Part shown: positions 1-9,700 of the stretch, one piece after another
How the letters are laid out: the number at the start of each line of letters is the position of its first letter
Numbering within the stretch: the first letter of the stretch is position 1
The notes under the pieces: model-generated
Database searches by the model: none
Told to the model about the DNA's origin: nothing
Seen by the model: the letters and a program-made list of their open reading frames with translations, nothing else
Translations under genes and position numbers: made by a program
DNA from: VRUE01 sp963774405
Lineage (GTDB): Bacteria; Actinomycetota; Thermoleophilia; Solirubrobacterales; 70-9
Reading direction: 5' to 3'
Assembly: GCA_963774405.1 (NCBI GenBank)
Contig: CAVZEV010000005.1
Coordinates: forward strand, 744,001-808,000
DNA: 64,000 bases

Positions 1-218
1 TCCAGATCCGCAATGTGCCCGACGACGTCCACAGGACGCTCAAGGTGCGTGCTGCCGAAGAGGGGATCTCCCTCTCCGACTACATAAAGCGCGATCTCGA
101 AGAGCTCTCCAAGCAGCTGACCCTCGGAGATGTCTTTGCCCGCGCTCGAGCGCGCGGCCCCTCCGGGATCACCACCGAGGAGATCGTCGAGGGCATTCGA
201 GCATCTCGCGGCGAGTAG
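1..218 (+). CDS. FitA/VapB-like ribbon-helix-helix antitoxin, 5' end cut off
   Basis: The frame is open from the first bases of the window (IRNVPDDVHRTLKVRAA...), which matches the start of FitA-type RHH antitoxins, so only a few N-terminal residues are missing. The N-terminal half carries the RHH pattern (VHRTLKVRAAEEGISLSDY), which binds operator DNA as a dimer. The C-terminal tail (TEEIVEGIRASRGE) is the kind that blocks the toxin active site. A PIN-domain toxin gene starts 7 bases after the stop. By family the pair should be autoregulated, but the operator lies outside the window. Confidence 0.85.
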   Translation, partial: QIRNVPDDVHRTLKVRAAEEGISLSDYIKRDLEELSKQLTLGDVFARARARGPSGITTEEIVEGIRASRGE

Positions 219-225
219 CGGGATC

Positions 226-633
226 GTGCCCGTCATCGACGCATCGGTCGTCGTCAGCGTGCTGGCCGACGCCGAGCACGCTCGCTGGGCCGAGTCCCAG
301 CTTTCGACCGCCGGCGCCGGCCGATCCCTTTGGGTTCCGCATCTGATCGATGCGGAGGTCGGTCAGGCGCTGCGCCGCGAAGTTACGTCTGGTCGCCTGG
401 ATGAGGAGAGGGCAGACGCGGCGCTGCTGGATCTCATGCGGATGCCACTTCGGCGCATCGATCACATTGGCCTGATCCAACGGGCCTGGGAGTTGCGCCA
501 CAACTTCAGCTTCTACGACGGTCTCTACGTCGCCCTCGCCGAGGGCTTGGAGGTGTCCCTGGTCACGCTGGACCACCGCCTTGCCAGGGCTGTCGGCGAT
601 GCCACCGAGGTGGCTGTGCTCACCGCCGGCTAG
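226..633 (+). CDS. PIN-domain toxin (VapC/FitB family)
   Basis: A protein of about 135 residues with the PIN layout: an early acidic residue in PVIDASVVVSVLAD, a central E in LIDAEVGQAL, and a C-terminal FYDGLYVALAE followed by LVTLDHRLA. These acidic residues bind metal in VapC/FitB ribonucleases that cleave tRNA or rRNA. I chose the GTG at 226 because it gives the family's usual start and lies just after the antitoxin stop. The frame is also open upstream, but there it overlaps the antitoxin. The stop overlaps the convergent glycosyltransferase stop by 4 bases. Confidence 0.85.
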   Translation: MPVIDASVVVSVLADAEHARWAESQLSTAGAGRSLWVPHLIDAEVGQALRREVTSGRLDEERADAALLDLMRMPLRRIDHIGLIQRAWELRHNFSFYDGLYVALAEGLEVSLVTLDHRLARAVGDATEVAVLTAG

Positions 634-1505
634 CGCCCGCGGACCGCGGTGATGCCGAGGCTGACCGCGAGCTTGGCGCCGATCCCGGCGTAGACGGCCG
701 CGTTGACCAGCGGGTTGTGCTCCTCTGCGTCGAAGCGGCGGTAGAAGCGGCCCATGCCGCGGTGGAAGGCGATCTCCTGTTTGGGCGCGCGCCGCTTGCC
801 GCTGGAGCCGCCCTTGACGTGCAGGGCGACGCCAGCCGGCTCGTAGAAGACCTTCCAGCCGGCCTGCCAGAAGCGCCGGCACCAGTCGAGGTCCTCCATG
901 TAGAGCCAGTAGCCCTCGTCGAGCAGGCCGACCTCACGCACCGCCTCGGCCCGGCAGAGCATGAAGGCGCCGTTGACGGCGTCGACCTCGCCCGGGTCGT
1001 CGTCGCCGAGGTGAGTCGCCCGGTACTGGCTCAGCGACTCGCCCGCATCGTCGTCGCGGCCGATCCCGGTGAAGTGGGCGAGGGCGCTGAGCGGGGTCGG
1101 GAAGGAGCGCTTGCAGGCGTGGTCGAGCTCGCCCGACTCGGTCACCAGCTTGCAGCCGACCATGCCGATCCGCTCGTCGGAGTAAAGCCGCGCCAGCGAG
1201 GCGTCCAGGGTGCCGGCGTAGACCTCGGTGTCTGGATTGAGCAGCAGGACCGCTTTCGCCTCGTCCTCGCGCAGGACGACGTTGTTGGCGGCCGAGAAGC
1301 CGATGTTCTCGCGCCGCAGCAGTCGCACCTCGGGAAACTCTCGCTCGACCATGTCGGGCGTCGCGTCGGGACTGCCGCTGTCGACCACGGTCACCCGCAT
1401 CGACCCGCTTGCCGGGTGCTCGCGCAGTGAGCGCAGACAGCGGCGCAGCAGCTCTTCGGCGCCGTGGCTGACGATGACGATCTCGAGATCGAGCGGGGCG
1501 GACAT
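630..1505 (-). CDS. Family 2 glycosyltransferase (rhamnosyltransferase-like)
   Basis: A 291-residue GT-A fold enzyme. It begins with LEIVIVSHG, followed by VTVVDSGSPD and ENIGFSAANN. LLLNPDTEV is the DxD-type nucleotide-sugar/metal site, and the acceptor-side motif is YMEDLDWCRRFWQAGW. This matches WcaA/rhamnosyltransferase-like enzymes that extend surface polysaccharides on the cytoplasmic face of the membrane. It is the last gene of a minus-strand cluster, 11 bases after the sugar-transferase stop, so it is probably co-transcribed. The sugar donor cannot be read from the sequence. Confidence 0.85.
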   Translation of the reverse strand: MSAPLDLEIVIVSHGAEELLRRCLRSLREHPASGSMRVTVVDSGSPDATPDMVEREFPEVRLLRRENIGFSAANNVVLREDEAKAVLLLNPDTEVYAGTLDASLARLYSDERIGMVGCKLVTESGELDHACKRSFPTPLSALAHFTGIGRDDDAGESLSQYRATHLGDDDPGEVDAVNGAFMLCRAEAVREVGLLDEGYWLYMEDLDWCRRFWQAGWKVFYEPAGVALHVKGGSSGKRRAPKQEIAFHRGMGRFYRRFDAEEHNPLVNAAVYAGIGAKLAVSLGITAVRGR

Positions 1506-1516
1506 GGCGCGGATTC

Positions 1517-2930
1517 TCAGTAGGCGCCTTCGCCGCGGACGATCGCCCGCGGCGTGCGCAGGAGAATCGCCAGGTCGCCGGCGACCGAGAGGTTGTCGAG
1601 GTAGTCGCGCTCCATCGCCAGCCGCTCCTCGAAGGTGAGGTCGCCGCGCCCGTAGACCTGCATCGGACCGGTCAGGCCGGGCTTGACCGCGAGGCGGGCG
1701 CGCTGGCGCTCGTCATAGAGGGCGACCACGGCCTCCTCCTCGGGCCGCGGCCCGACCAGTGACATGTCCCCGCGCAGCACGTTGATCAGCTGTGGCAGCT
1801 CGTCGAGGCTGGTCCGCCGCAGCAGCTTCCCCGCCCGGGTGATCCGCGGGTCGTCGACGATCTTGAAGGCGGGCTCGTCGAGCTTCTCGAGATCGACCAG
1901 CTCGGCCAGCCGCTCCTCGGCGTCGGCGACCATGGTGCGGAACTTCAGCATCGTGAACGGCACCCCCTCCTTGCCGGCGCGCTTCTGGCGGAAGAAGACC
2001 GGCGTGCCCGAGTCGAGCACGATCAGCAGCGCGATCGCCGCCAGCAGTGGCGAGAGCAGCGCCAGCATCAGCCCCGAGACCAGAATGTCCAGCCCCCGCT
2101 TCAGGGCCAGGGTCGAGCGCGGCGGGTCGGAGAAGCGGAAGTCGAGCACCGGCAGCTCGGCCAGCCGGTTGAGCTCGATCCCCGGCCCGAGCAGGCCGTA
2201 GTGCTTGGGCAGGAAGGTGAGGCCGAGCCCGGCGCTCTTGCACTCATCGATCAGGTGCTCGACGTCGCGTTCGCCCATCTCCTGCTCGCCGACGACGACC
2301 CGCTCGACGTTGTGCTCGCGCGCCACCCGCGAGATCTCTTCGATCGAGCCCAGCCGCGGCAGCGAGGCGCGTCGGTCCTTTTCGCGCGGGGCGGAGAGGT
2401 AGCCGACCAGCTGCAGGCGCGCCTCGGGGTGGGTGGCGATCCGCCGCGCGACGACGTCGACCAGGTTGGCCGGCCCGATCACGATCCCGGTCGCGACCCC
2501 GGTCAGGCGCTGCCAGACGAAACGCAGGACCGCGCGGGCGACGAAGCAGGCGAGGGCGGCGCCGACGCCGACCATGATCGCGCTCTTCGCCGAGAGGGCA
2601 CCGCCGGGGCTGAGCGCAGAGCAGGCCGTCGAGCAGGATCGTGCCCAGGGCGCTGGCCGAGATCAGCGAGGGCAGCTCGTCGAGGGTGCTGTGGCGGATC
2701 CGCCGGTGGTCGTTGTCGTAGAGCCCGTGCAGCTTCAGCACCAGCAGCCAGGCCGGGGTGAAGAGCACGGCCCAGAAGAGCTTGGCGACGTCGGTCGTCG
2801 AGGTGAGGGCGGTGGCGACGCAGAGCGCGGTGAAGATCGCGACCCAGTCGCCGGCGGCGAGCAGGCGCCGCAGCATCGCCCCGCGGCGGCGCGAGCCACT
2901 GGGACCGGTCAGGCCCAGGCGGTTCGCCAT
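1517..2930 (-). CDS. Undecaprenyl-phosphate sugar phosphotransferase (WbaP/EpsE type), one frameshift
   Basis: The initiating enzyme of surface-polysaccharide synthesis: it transfers a sugar-1-phosphate from a UDP-sugar to undecaprenyl phosphate in the inner membrane. The N-terminal part (2930 to about 2627) has hydrophobic helices (WVAIFTALCVATAL, LFWAVLFTPAWLLVL). The rest (about 2625 to 1517) reads in another frame and holds a Rossmann-like region, one helix (LDILVSGLMLALLSPLL) and the catalytic domain: FFRQKRAGKEGVPFTMLKFR, RRTSLDELPQLINVL, GDMSLVGPRPE. A one-base indel near 2625 restores a single protein of about 470 residues. The protein sequence is conserved on both sides, so sequence error is likelier than loss. 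Confidence 0.8.
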
Positions 2931-3012
2931 CTCGGTCTGGGCGGGCGTTGACGCCGCGACGCAGGCGTCGTCGGGGTTCGCCCGTGGACCTCCTCGTCGG
3001 TCTTGGCGCTCA

Positions 3013-5024
3013 TCAGCAGGTCCATTCCCCGCGCAGGCACTGCGCCGCCGGGTTCAGTTCGCCGCGCCTTTTCGAGATCGGCCAGCGCGGCGCTTCGATT
3101 CGCCCGCCTCGTGCTCGACCCGCGAGCGCAGGTAGTACCAGCTGCCAGTTGCGGTCCTCGCGTTCGATCGCGTGGCTGAAGTGGGTGATCGCCACCGGGT
3201 AGTTGCCCTGGCGCTCGGCCAGCAGGCCGAGCTGGACGTAGGGCGAGGCGGCCCACGGCTCGATCGAGCGCGCCGTTTCGGCGTGGTCGTGGCGCTGCCG
3301 AAGTCTTCTCGGCGGCGGCGGCCTGGCTGGCGTCGATCTCGTGTTCGACCAGCAGGGGCCCGACCAGGGCGACGGCCGAGACCCAGGCGAGGCCACGGCG
3401 GTGACGGTCAGCCCGAAGCGCCGCCCGTCGGCGTTGGAGCTCGTCGGGCGACGGGGATCGGCGGCGAGCTGGTTGCAGCGCGCGGCGACCACAACTCCGG
3501 CGGCGAGGAAGAAGAAGGCGCCGAGGGCCGGGATCTCCCAGAACCAGTCGAAAGCCGCTCCGACCGCGAAGGCGAGCATCGTCGCAAGCAGAACCGCGTA
3601 GCGGTCGCGTTGCGTCCGGGCGCGGCGCGCCAGGTGGCGAAAGCCGCACCAGAGCAGGGTGCCGATCAAGGCGATGACCAGCAGCCCGCCGATTACGCCC
3701 AGCTCGGCGAAGGACTCGAGGTAGAGCGAGTGCGCGTCGTGGACCGGGAGTTCGATCGTGCGTAGCTGGTTCCAGGAGAACTGGTATGTGCCGGCGCCGT
3801 GGCCGAGCAGCGGCTTTTCGCCGAACGCTTCCAGGGCCACCTTGTAGAACTCGTGGCGCCCGGCGCCCGAGAGGTCGGCGAAGTGCGCCTGGGGATTGCT
3901 GGGGAACTGGATGTCGGGGCTGGAGAACTGGTGCCAGGCCCGCCCGCCCACCGCGGCGACCACGGCGACCACGACCAGGGCGGCGGCGAGCGCGATGCCC
4001 TTCAGCACCTCGGGTTGCGCGAGATCGCCACGGCACGGCCGCTCAGAGTGCCCTCGCGGCGCTCCTCCCAGCGCAGCGCGGCGAAAAGCAGCAGTGAGAG
4101 GGCAACGCCGGCGAGCAGGATCAGCAGCACGGTGACGCCCTGGTCGATCGCCGCCTGGCCGCCGAGGTTGTCGGCGAGGCTGTGGCGGGTCTGCACCGCG
4201 AGCACTGCCGGCAGCGCCCCGATCGCACCGATTGCCAGCGTGGCGAGCAGCCAGAGCCGATCCTTGGAGAGGACGAGCAGACAGCCGCAGGCGACGATGA
4301 GCGAGAGCAACCCCCCGCGCGAGTAGGTGAAGTAGAGGGCGAGCAGGGCGGCGGGGATCACCGCTACCGAGAGCCAGCGCAGGGCGTCCCAGGCGGCGCG
4401 GCGGCTCATCCACAGGAGCAGTGCCACGCCGATGCCGAAAACGGCCCCGTTTGCGTTCCAGTAGCCGAGCGGATAGCTGAGCCGCGGCCCGCTGCCGGTC
4501 GCCTGTGCGACGTCGAGCACGTGGGGCAGCAGGCGGCCGCCGAGGCCGAGCAGCGCGACCAGCGCCGCGGCAATCGCAAGACCTTCAGCGAAACGTTGGC
4601 CCCTTTCGTCGGTTTGGGCGATCAGGAACGCGGCAATGAAGAAGCCGAGGTAGATCGCGACGCGGTCTGCCTCGATCACGCTGAGCTCGACCGAGCCCGA
4701 CCAGAGGGATGAGATTGCACAGAGAAGCGACAGACAGACGATCAGTCCGCCTGCCCAGTACAGCGGTCGCTCTGGCTTCACCGCCGAGCCTGCGCCAAAG
4801 ACGAGCAGCGCGACCACTACCAGCCACACGGCAAGGCCGGCAATGTGACGGCTGCTCACATCGAAGCCGCCCCCGGCCAGGGCGAGGCCGACGATCAGCG
4901 CGACCGGCGCAAGCAACGCCGCCGTTTGCTCTAACCTTGCGCGCGATGAACGTCGGGACGCGCCATCTCCGGGCGCCGCAATGGGCTCGCCTCTCCGCTC
5001 TGATGTCAGTGATTGCTCTGGCAT
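3013..5024 (-). pseudogene. Wzy/O-antigen-ligase-like membrane protein with C-terminal TPR, several frameshifts
   Basis: The first third (5024 to about 4010) reads as a polytopic membrane protein with many hydrophobic helices and YPLGYWNANGAVFG, a loop typical of WaaL/Wzy-type polymerases. It continues in a second frame with GHGAGTYQFSWNQLRT and HDAHSLYLESFAELG, the periplasmic loop of the same family. The end is a TPR-like stretch (SPYVQLGLLAERQGNYPVA). Frame changes are needed near 4010, 3385, 3300, 3135, 3090 and 3060. No other decay is visible, so the gene may be intact in the cell. The first 79 coding bases overlap head-to-head with the gene at 4946. Confidence 0.65.
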
Positions 5025-5533
5025 TGGCTTGCTTTCCCGCGCTCGCTCAGGCCGAATGCACGAGCTCGAGTTGCGTCCAGTACACCGAATCTATCCCCAG
5101 CGCCGAAGGTGGAAGCCCATCCAAGTCACACCACCAGCAAACCCCGGCCAAGGTCTCGAAGACCGGTGAAAGCGGCGGTTCGCAGCCTTCCCAGCCGGGC
5201 GACTCGAAGAGCTCGAAGGAAGCTGAAGGGTCTGAAGAAGGCAATGCATCGCAAAAGCAAGGCGCCGTGGGGGGTGGAAACGGCGGCGGCAACGGCCAGG
5301 GTAAAGCAGGCGGCAGCGGCCAAGCGGCCGGCAAGCAGGCGATGAATCCCGGCGCTCAGGGGAAGTCCGGCGTCCAAGCCTCGAAGTCCAGCGACGGCGG
5401 GGGCTCCTCGCCGCTGGTGCCGATCCTGATCGCGATCGCCGTCCTCGCCGCGATCTCGGTGGCCGTTGTGATGATCAGGCAGCGGCGCCAGCGCGGCGGC
5501 CCGTCCGCAACCGCCTCCCCCGAGGCAAACTGA
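4946..5533 (+). CDS. Ser/Gly-rich secreted protein with C-terminal membrane anchor, unknown function
   Basis: A 195-residue protein. The N terminus is a plausible signal peptide (MSVIALALACFPALAQA after a basic stretch). Next come two close cysteines (ECTSSSC), a long low-complexity Ser/Gly/Gln/Lys region (residues about 50-150), one transmembrane helix (LVPILIAIAVLAAISVAVV) and a basic cytoplasmic tail. This is the layout of a cell-surface stalk. No enzyme motif is seen. The ATG at 4946 lies inside the 5' end of the divergent polymerase gene; a later start at 5003 is possible but gives a weaker signal peptide. It ends 2 bases before the next gene, so the two are probably co-transcribed. Confidence 0.6.
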   Translation: MNVGTRHLRAPQWARLSALMSVIALALACFPALAQAECTSSSCVQYTESIPSAEGGSPSKSHHQQTPAKVSKTGESGGSQPSQPGDSKSSKEAEGSEEGNASQKQGAVGGGNGGGNGQGKAGGSGQAAGKQAMNPGAQGKSGVQASKSSDGGGSSPLVPILIAIAVLAAISVAVVMIRQRRQRGGPSATASPEAN

Positions 5534-5535
5534 CC

Positions 5536-6678
5536 ATGGCTCAGGAGCGGAAGCGCCCGTTTGGGCAAGCTCGTGCGTGGTTCGTGGCGATCGTCCTCTG
5601 CCTCGCCTGCGCCGCGGTGACGGCCCCGACAGCGATGGCGCTGCCGGGCGACTTCTGGGGGGTTGCTCCACAGGGGCCCCCAACCGTCGAACAGTTCCAG
5701 CGCCTGCGGGCCGGTGGCGTCGACAGCGTGCGGATCCCGATCGCCTGGAGCGCGGTCCAGCCGCTGAGTGGCTCAGAAGCGGACTTCACCGCTTCTGATC
5801 AGCTCGTCGCCGGTGCCGCGGCGGCGGGGATCAACGTCTTGCCGTTCGTCTACGCCGCACCCTCGTGGGCGGTGAAGCAGGCCCGTGTGCCCCACAGCAG
5901 CGCCAAGGCGCCGAAGACCCTGCCGGTCAAGACCGGCGCCCAGCGCAGAGCCTGGGCCAACTTCCTCAAGCTGGTGATCGGCCGTTACGGCCCCGGCGGC
6001 AGCTTCTGGGCCGCCAACCCCGGCCTGCCGGCAAGTCCGATCCGCACCTGGCAGATCTGGAACGAGGAGAACTTCAAGTACTTCGTCGTGCGGCCCAATC
6101 CCAAGGACTACGGCAAGCTGATCAACATCTCCTACGCGGCGATCAAAAGCGTCGACCACGGCGCCAAGTTGATCCTCGGCGGCATGTTCGCCCGGCCCGG
6201 GGAAGCCAAATTCAAGAGAAAGCCGCCGGAAGCCTATTACGCGACTGACTTCCTCGATCAGCTTTACCGAGTCACGCCGGGCATCAAGAAGAAGTTCGTC
6301 GGCGTGTCGCTGCACCCGTACACGTCCAAGTACCAGCTGCTCACGCCGGAGATCGAAGAAGTTCGCACCGTGCTCAAGGCGAGGCACGACCCGAACAAGA
6401 AGCTCTGGATCACCGAGATCGGCTGGAGCTCCGAACACCCGGATCCCCACGATGCCTTCGCCAAAGGCCCCGCCGGCCAGGCAAAGCAGCTAAAGGGCGC
6501 CTTCAGGCTCTTCAAGAGCAAGGCGGCGAAGTGGAAACTGCAGCGGATCTACTGGTTCTCGGTCGACGACGCGCCCGGCATCTGCAACTTCTGCGGCGGC
6601 TCGGGCCTCTTCGGCGAAGGCTTCGTGCCGAAGAAGTCCTGGTACGCCTACGTGCACTTCGCCGGCGGCCACCCCTAA
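5536..6678 (+). CDS. Secreted glycoside hydrolase, clan GH-A (GH39/GH5-like)
   Basis: A 380-residue protein with a signal peptide (hydrophobic WFVAIVLCLACAAVTAPTAM) and a TIM-barrel glycosidase domain. The likely acid/base is the first E of TWQIWNEENFKYF, and the likely nucleophile is the E in LWITEIGWSS near residue 300. Both sit at the ends of strands 4 and 7, as in clan GH-A. Other barrel cues are VDSVRIPIAWSAVQP and VGVSLHPYT. The substrate is not readable. It lies beside the polysaccharide cluster, so it may trim self- or environmental glycans. A second clan-A-like enzyme is at 19905. Confidence 0.8.
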   Translation: MAQERKRPFGQARAWFVAIVLCLACAAVTAPTAMALPGDFWGVAPQGPPTVEQFQRLRAGGVDSVRIPIAWSAVQPLSGSEADFTASDQLVAGAAAAGINVLPFVYAAPSWAVKQARVPHSSAKAPKTLPVKTGAQRRAWANFLKLVIGRYGPGGSFWAANPGLPASPIRTWQIWNEENFKYFVVRPNPKDYGKLINISYAAIKSVDHGAKLILGGMFARPGEAKFKRKPPEAYYATDFLDQLYRVTPGIKKKFVGVSLHPYTSKYQLLTPEIEEVRTVLKARHDPNKKLWITEIGWSSEHPDPHDAFAKGPAGQAKQLKGAFRLFKSKAAKWKLQRIYWFSVDDAPGICNFCGGSGLFGEGFVPKKSWYAYVHFAGGHP

Positions 6679-6715
6679 TTTGCCGCGCGAATAGCGGCTG
6701 CGTAAGATCGGTGGG

Positions 6716-9700
6716 TTGGCCGCCGACGCGAAACCGACCGCGGGATCCGATCCCCTAGCCCCCTTCAGCGCCCCCGTTAGGCGCTGGTTCGAGGCCTCCT
6801 TCGAGGGCCCGACCCCTGCCCAGGCAGGTGGCTGGGAGGCGATCTCAAGCGGCGCCAACACGCTGATCTGCGCCCCGACCGGCTCGGGTAAGACGCTGGC
6901 CAGCTTCCTTTGGGGCATCGACAAGCTCTCGCGGGAGAAAGAGCGCGGCGACGGTGTCCGTCTCGTCTACGTCTCGCCGCTGAAGGCGCTCTCCTACGAC
7001 ATCGAGCGCAACCTGCGGGCGCCCCTGCGCGGCATCGGAGCCGACATCTCGGTCGGGCTGCGCACCGGCGACACGCCCCAGAAAGAGCGGCGGGCGATGC
7101 AGAAAAACCCGCCCGACATCCTGATCACCACGCCCGAGTCGCTCTACCTGATGCTCTCCTCGGCGGTGCGCGAGATCTTCTTCAGCACCGAGGCGGTGAT
7201 CGTCGACGAGATTCATGCGGTGGCCCAATCGAAGCGGGGGTCGCACCTGGCGCTGAGCTTGGAGCGGTTGGAGCATTTGGTGAAGGGACCAGCGGATCGG
7301 GCGGCGGGTCCTGTCGGTGCAGGGAACCCCCCACCGCCTGCGGTAGCTAAAGCTTCCTCGGCGGCGGGCCCCCCTACACCGCCACCCGCCGCAGATGCGC
7401 CCGTCCTTCAACGGATAGGTCTCTCGGCTACGCAGCGCCCGCTGGAGCGGATCGCTCAGTTCCTGGTTGGGCCCAAACGCGAGTGCAGGATCGTGGATGC
7501 GGGCGTGGCGAAGGAGCTCGATCTGGAGATCGTGGTTCCCGTGGAGGACATGGCCGAACCGGGAGCACCGGCTTTCCCAAACGACGACGGCAACCCCACC
7601 GACGGTGAGCCCCTAGCTCACGTCCGCTCGATCTGGCCCGCCATCTATCCCGAGCTTCTGAAGCTGGTCCGCGAACACACCTCAACCATCATCTTCGTCA
7701 ACAACCGCCGCGCCTCGGAGCGGCTGGCCAAGCGCTTGAACGAGCTCCACGACGACGAACCCGAGCAGGAGCTCCCGGCCACCGAGCAAGCCGGAAATGG
7801 ATCCTCCGCCGGCCCAGACGCCATCGAGGAAATTGCCCGCGCCCACCACGGGTCATTGAGTCACGAGGAGCGCACGATCGTCGAGGAGTTGTTGAAGTCC
7901 GGCCAGCTTCCGTGCTTGGTCGCGACGTCGTCCCTCGAGCTGGGCATCGACATGGGCGCCGTCGACCTGGTGATCCAGGTCGAGTCCCCCAAGTCGGTCA
8001 GCCGCGGCCTGCAGCGGGTCGGCCGCGCCGGCCACTCGCTGGGCGAGGTCTCGCGCGGCCGCATCTTCCCCAAGTTCCGCGCCGACCTGCTCGAGTGCGC
8101 GGTCGTGGCCAAGCGCATGCGCGAAGGGGCGATCGAGGAGACGGTGATCCCGCAGAACCCGCTCGACGTGCTCGCCCAGCAGCTGGTCGCGATGGCGGCG
8201 CTCGACGAGTGGGAGATCGACGAGGTCGAGCGCCTCGTCACCGCCTCGGAGCCCTTCCACGACCTCTCCCGTGAGCAGCTGGAGAACGTGCTCGACATGC
8301 TCGACGGCCGCTATCCCTCCGACCGCTTCGCCGAGCTGCGCCCGCGCATCGTCTGGGACCGCGCCGAGGGCACCATGCACGGCCGCAAAGGCGCCCGCTC
8401 GCTGGTCGTCACCAACGCCGGCACGATCCCCGACCGCGGCCTCTACGGCGTCCACCTCCCCGACGGCCGCCGGGTCGGCGAGCTCGACGAGGAGATGGTC
8501 TACGAGGCCCGGCCCGGCCAGACCTTCCTGCTCGGCGCCACCACCTGGCGGATCGAGGACATCACCCGCGACCGCGTCATCGTCACCCCGGCCCCGGGCG
8601 TGCCCGGCGCGGTGCCGTTCTGGAAGGGCGACGGGATCGGCCGTCCTGCCGAGCTGGGCAAGGCGATCGGTGCCTTCGCCCGCGAGGCGGTCTCGCGCGA
8701 GCCCAAGGAGCTGGCCGCCGAGTACGACCTCGACCGCCGCGCAGCCGAGAACCTGGTCGCCTACCTGCGCGAGCAGCAGAGCGCGACCCGCGTCGTCCCC
8801 TCCGACGAGACGATCGTGGTCGAGCGCTTCCGCGACGAGATCGGCGACTGGCGCCTCTGCGTGCTCTCGCCCTACGGCGGCCGCGTCCACGCCGCCTGGG
8901 GCCTGGCGCTCGCCGCCAAGATCCGCTCCGAGCGCGAACTCGAGGCCGACGCGATCTGGTCCGACGAAGGCATCGTCATCCACCTCCCCGACGCCGACGA
9001 GCCGCCGCCCGCCGACCTGGTCCTGATCGAGCCCGACGAGGTCGAAGAGCTGATCGTCGGCGAGCTCTCCGGCTCGGCCCTCTTCGGCTCCCACTTCCGC
9101 GAGAACGCCGCCCGCTCGCTGCTGCTTCCCCGTGCCTACCCCGGCAAGCGCACGCCGCTCTGGCAGCAGCGGCTGAAGTCGCAGAGCCTGCTCGAGGTCG
9201 CCCGCGACTTCCCCCGCTTCCCGGTCGTGCTGGAGACCTACCGCGAGGTGCCTGCAAGACGTGCTCGACCTGCCCGCCCTGGGCGAGCTGCTGCGCGACC
9301 TGCACTCGCGCAAGCTCAGCCTGGTCGAGGTTGAGACCCCGACCGCCTCGCCCTTCGCCTCCTCGCTGCTCTTCGACTACGTCGCCGCATACATGTATGA
9401 GGGGGACACGCCCAACGCCGAGCGGCGAGCGGCGGCGCTAGCTCTCGACCGCGATTTGCTGCGCGAGCTGCTCGGCCAAGAGGAGCTGCGCGAGCTGATC
9501 GACCCCGGGGCGCTGGAGGACGTCGAGGCCCAGCTCCAGCACCGCACCGAGGCCGGCCGGGCCGGCGACCGCGACGCCCTGCAGCAGGTCCTGCGCAACG
9601 TCGGCGACCTCACCGCCGCCGAGTGCGAGGAGCGGGTCAGCGCGGGCTACTCGGCGGCCTCGATGTTGGCGAAGCTGGTCGACGAGCGCCGCGCGGCGCT

